This document shows, one piece after another, positions 5,008 through 6,181 of a DNA stretch of 6,181 bases. This stretch comes from Treponema sp. (lineage in GTDB: Bacteria; Spirochaetota; Spirochaetia; Treponematales; Rectinemataceae), in contig JAFIHQ010000089.1 of the NCBI GenBank assembly GCA_017849315.1, positions 1 to 6,181 on the forward strand. The letters are read 5' to 3'. Each line of letters begins with the position of its first letter. Position 1 is the first letter of the stretch. The notes under the pieces were generated by a model that saw nothing but the letters and a program-made list of their open reading frames with translations, did not search any database and was not told the DNA's origin. Made by a program: the position numbers and the translations under genes.

Positions 5008-5409
5008 ATGACCGAGCTTTCGAGTGGCCTGGTAGAAGAGCGTTCCTTCTGCGAATCGACAGCCTGTCGGGGACGGAAGGGTGAGGAGGAAGTTGCCCTC
5101 CTGCTTGAGTCCGAAGGTTGGCAAATACTTGCGCGGAATTTCCGTGCAGGAAGAGGCGAAATCGACATTGTGGCCCTAAAAGGCGATGTTTTGAGTTTTG
5201 TCGAGGTCAAGTCGTGGTCGGCCAATGCAGCAAGTGAACTTTCTCAGTCCATAACTGCCACAAAAATAGTCAGAATTGTCGAAACTTCTAAAATATTCCT
5301 TACAAAATATCGACAATATAGTAGGAAATGCATACGTTATGATGTGTTCTTTATTGGAGTAGATGGAAAGCCGACTCGTTATGAAGGAGCTTTCGACGAA
5401 ACTAGATGA
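5008..5409 (+). CDS. yraN: YraN/UPF0102-family nuclease-fold protein
   Basis: This family has a restriction-endonuclease-like (Holliday junction resolvase-type) fold; its role is not settled. The 133-residue product shows the family order. KGEEEVALLLESEGW (24-38) is followed by ILARNFRAGRGEIDIVA (40-56), with the GEID motif at 50-53, and then LSFVEVKSW (62-70) with Glu66 and Lys68. Thus the D-x(n)-ExK active-site pattern is intact: Asp53, Glu66, Lys68. The C-terminal strand RYDVFFI (110-116) is also typical. ATG 5008 is chosen, but no ribosome binding site is visible; GTG 4990 is the alternative. The frame reaches GTG 4930, which lies directly at the terminator and is unlikely. The N-terminus before the conserved core is somewhat long. 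The stop overlaps the next start as ATGA. The relative placement after rplS matches ylqH/yraN neighbourhoods in other bacteria. Confidence 0.88.
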   Translation: MTELSSGLVEERSFCESTACRGRKGEEEVALLLESEGWQILARNFRAGRGEIDIVALKGDVLSFVEVKSWSANAASELSQSITATKIVRIVETSKIFLTKYRQYSRKCIRYDVFFIGVDGKPTRYEGAFDETR

Positions 5410-5636
5410 AAACAAACAAGGCTTCTCCAGAAAATTCTCTATCGTGGGCCGGTTCAGATTCGAGTAATGGAAGAACCTTGTTTCCGGCGCAAACCGAGGC
5501 TTCTGGGCAACAGGCGTCCAAATTGTATGAAATAAAAAGCAAGCTTGACGACACAACCTATGTGGATGGTGCAGTGTCCAAGATTGCAAGTTTTCTCACA
5601 GATACATTGAAGAAGAAGGACAAAAATGGGAGATGA
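5406..5636 (+). CDS. Small FlgM-like (anti-sigma-28) protein, putative
   Basis: The product has 76 residues. The first 36 are polar and Ser/Asn-rich and look disordered. Residues 39-69 (KLYEIKSKLDDTTYVDGAVS, then KIASFLTDTLK) follow the pattern of the FlgM C-terminal half: a helix with xxEIKxKL, a D..Y turn with a following AV, then a second helix with IA..L.D. FlgM binds sigma-28 (FliA) and holds back late flagellar genes until it is exported. The match is by eye and moderate; the protein is slightly shorter than the usual 90-100 residues and its second helix ends in KKKDKNGR, unlike typical FlgM. It could instead be an unrelated two-helix protein. It starts at ATG 5406 in an ATGA overlap with yraN, without a well-placed ribosome binding site, so coupling is likely. 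It overlaps the next gene by 11 bases. Confidence 0.5.
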   Translation: MKTNKASPENSLSWAGSDSSNGRTLFPAQTEASGQQASKLYEIKSKLDDTTYVDGAVSKIASFLTDTLKKKDKNGR

Positions 5637-6181
5637 TTCCGATATTGGCGGCTCGCCGGAAAAGAAAAATCGGCCTCAGCCCGTGCCCCCTGCATCCAAA
5701 CCGCACATGAGGCAAAGGCCGGATCGCCGACCGGAAAAACGGCGCCAAGCAGGCCCTGTCGATGCGCAGCGTCGCTCTCAATCTCAAAACGATAAAAGGG
5801 ACGACAAAAGGGACCTTGATCCGAATGCCAGGAACCAAAAAAGAAATAAGGGCCAATTCCAGCGTCAACGGAATATCGTCCCCGAAAAGCCACAAGAACC
5901 CAGAAATGTCGTTCAGTATGTCTGCCCTCTCTGCGGAAAGCCAATTCTGGATCTGGCAAGTGCACTCGGCAACCGGGGCACTGGCGAACCTGTGCACTTC
6001 GATTGTGTTCTGGAGGCCCTCTCTTCAGAAGAAAAACTGGCAGAGAACGAAAAGCTTACTTACCTTGGCGCCGGTTTCTTTGCGGTTATCGTCTATAAAA
6101 ATGGCAGAGATGGCAGCTTTACCGTTAGCCGCAAGATCCGGTGGGAAGACGAGAACGAGAAACTCGCGTGGAGAAAAGACA
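5626..6181 (+). CDS. Zinc-motif protein with a basic disordered N-terminus (partial, 3' end outside window)
   Basis: No family was recognised. 185 codons are visible and the frame is still open at the window edge. Residues 1-95 are dominated by R, K, Q, P, D and N, with no hydrophobic core, and look disordered and nucleic-acid-binding. A short zinc-type module follows: CPLCGK (100-105) and HFDC (124-127), a CxxC...HxxC arrangement as in treble-clef or zinc-ribbon proteins. After it, an acidic helix region (SSEEKLAENEKL) leads to a beta-rich segment (LTYLGAGFFAVIVYKNG, 144-160; FTVSRKIRW, 165-173). The start ATG 5626 has AGAAGGA (5614-5620) five bases upstream and overlaps the FlgM-like gene by 11 bases. 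The gene belongs to the same transcript as yraN. A role in RNA or DNA binding is inference from charge and the zinc motif. Confidence 0.75.
   Translation, partial: MGDDSDIGGSPEKKNRPQPVPPASKPHMRQRPDRRPEKRRQAGPVDAQRRSQSQNDKRDDKRDLDPNARNQKRNKGQFQRQRNIVPEKPQEPRNVVQYVCPLCGKPILDLASALGNRGTGEPVHFDCVLEALSSEEKLAENEKLTYLGAGFFAVIVYKNGRDGSFTVSRKIRWEDENEKLAWRKD

Noticed and set aside
5558..5997. Two long minus-strand open frames opposite the FlgM-like and zinc-motif genes
   Set aside because: They are antisense to a well-supported coding region with a clear ribosome binding site and zinc motif, and their translations show no family features.

Overview
The window reads as a bacterial chromosome segment of moderate, slightly GC-rich composition. 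It is most consistent with a spirochaete of the Treponema type. That assignment is tentative. It rests on the clustering of rpsP-khpA-rimM-trmD-rplS with a YraN-family gene and on a small downstream protein whose C-terminal half follows the spirochaetal FlgM pattern. No rRNA, tRNA, CRISPR array, insertion sequence or phage gene was seen.

Positions 1-1105 (+ strand) hold the end of an accessory transport operon. It contains the C-terminal part of an ABC-type membrane permease cut by the window edge, a short GntR/YtrA-family repressor overlapping it by 14 bases, and a 66-residue single-span membrane protein coupled to the repressor through an ATGA overlap. Positions 1177-2016 (- strand) hold folD, converging on this operon and diverging from the ribosomal block.

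Positions 2017-2329 form a divergent control region. It has a near-consensus sigma70 promoter (TTGACT-17-TATAAA) for the ribosomal operon, two inverted repeats, and an rpsP leader of about 80 bases. The leader can be drawn as an H-type pseudoknot, or alternatively as a helix that covers part of the rpsP ribosome binding site. This is the most interesting regulatory candidate in the window.

Positions 2330-4929 are the translation operon: rpsP (S16), khpA (KH RNA-binding protein), rimM (16S maturation factor), trmD (tRNA m1G37 methyltransferase) and rplS (L19), closed by a very strong intrinsic terminator. rimM carries an unusual insertion of roughly 58 residues containing three 27-bp tandem repeats. 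trmD has two non-standard residues at positions usually assigned to catalysis and SAM binding, and it overlaps rplS by 44 bases.

Positions 5008-6181 hold a second tightly overlapping set: a YraN/UPF0102 nuclease-fold protein, a FlgM-like small protein, and an unrecognised protein with a long basic disordered N-terminus and a CxxC...HxxC zinc motif, which runs off the right edge.
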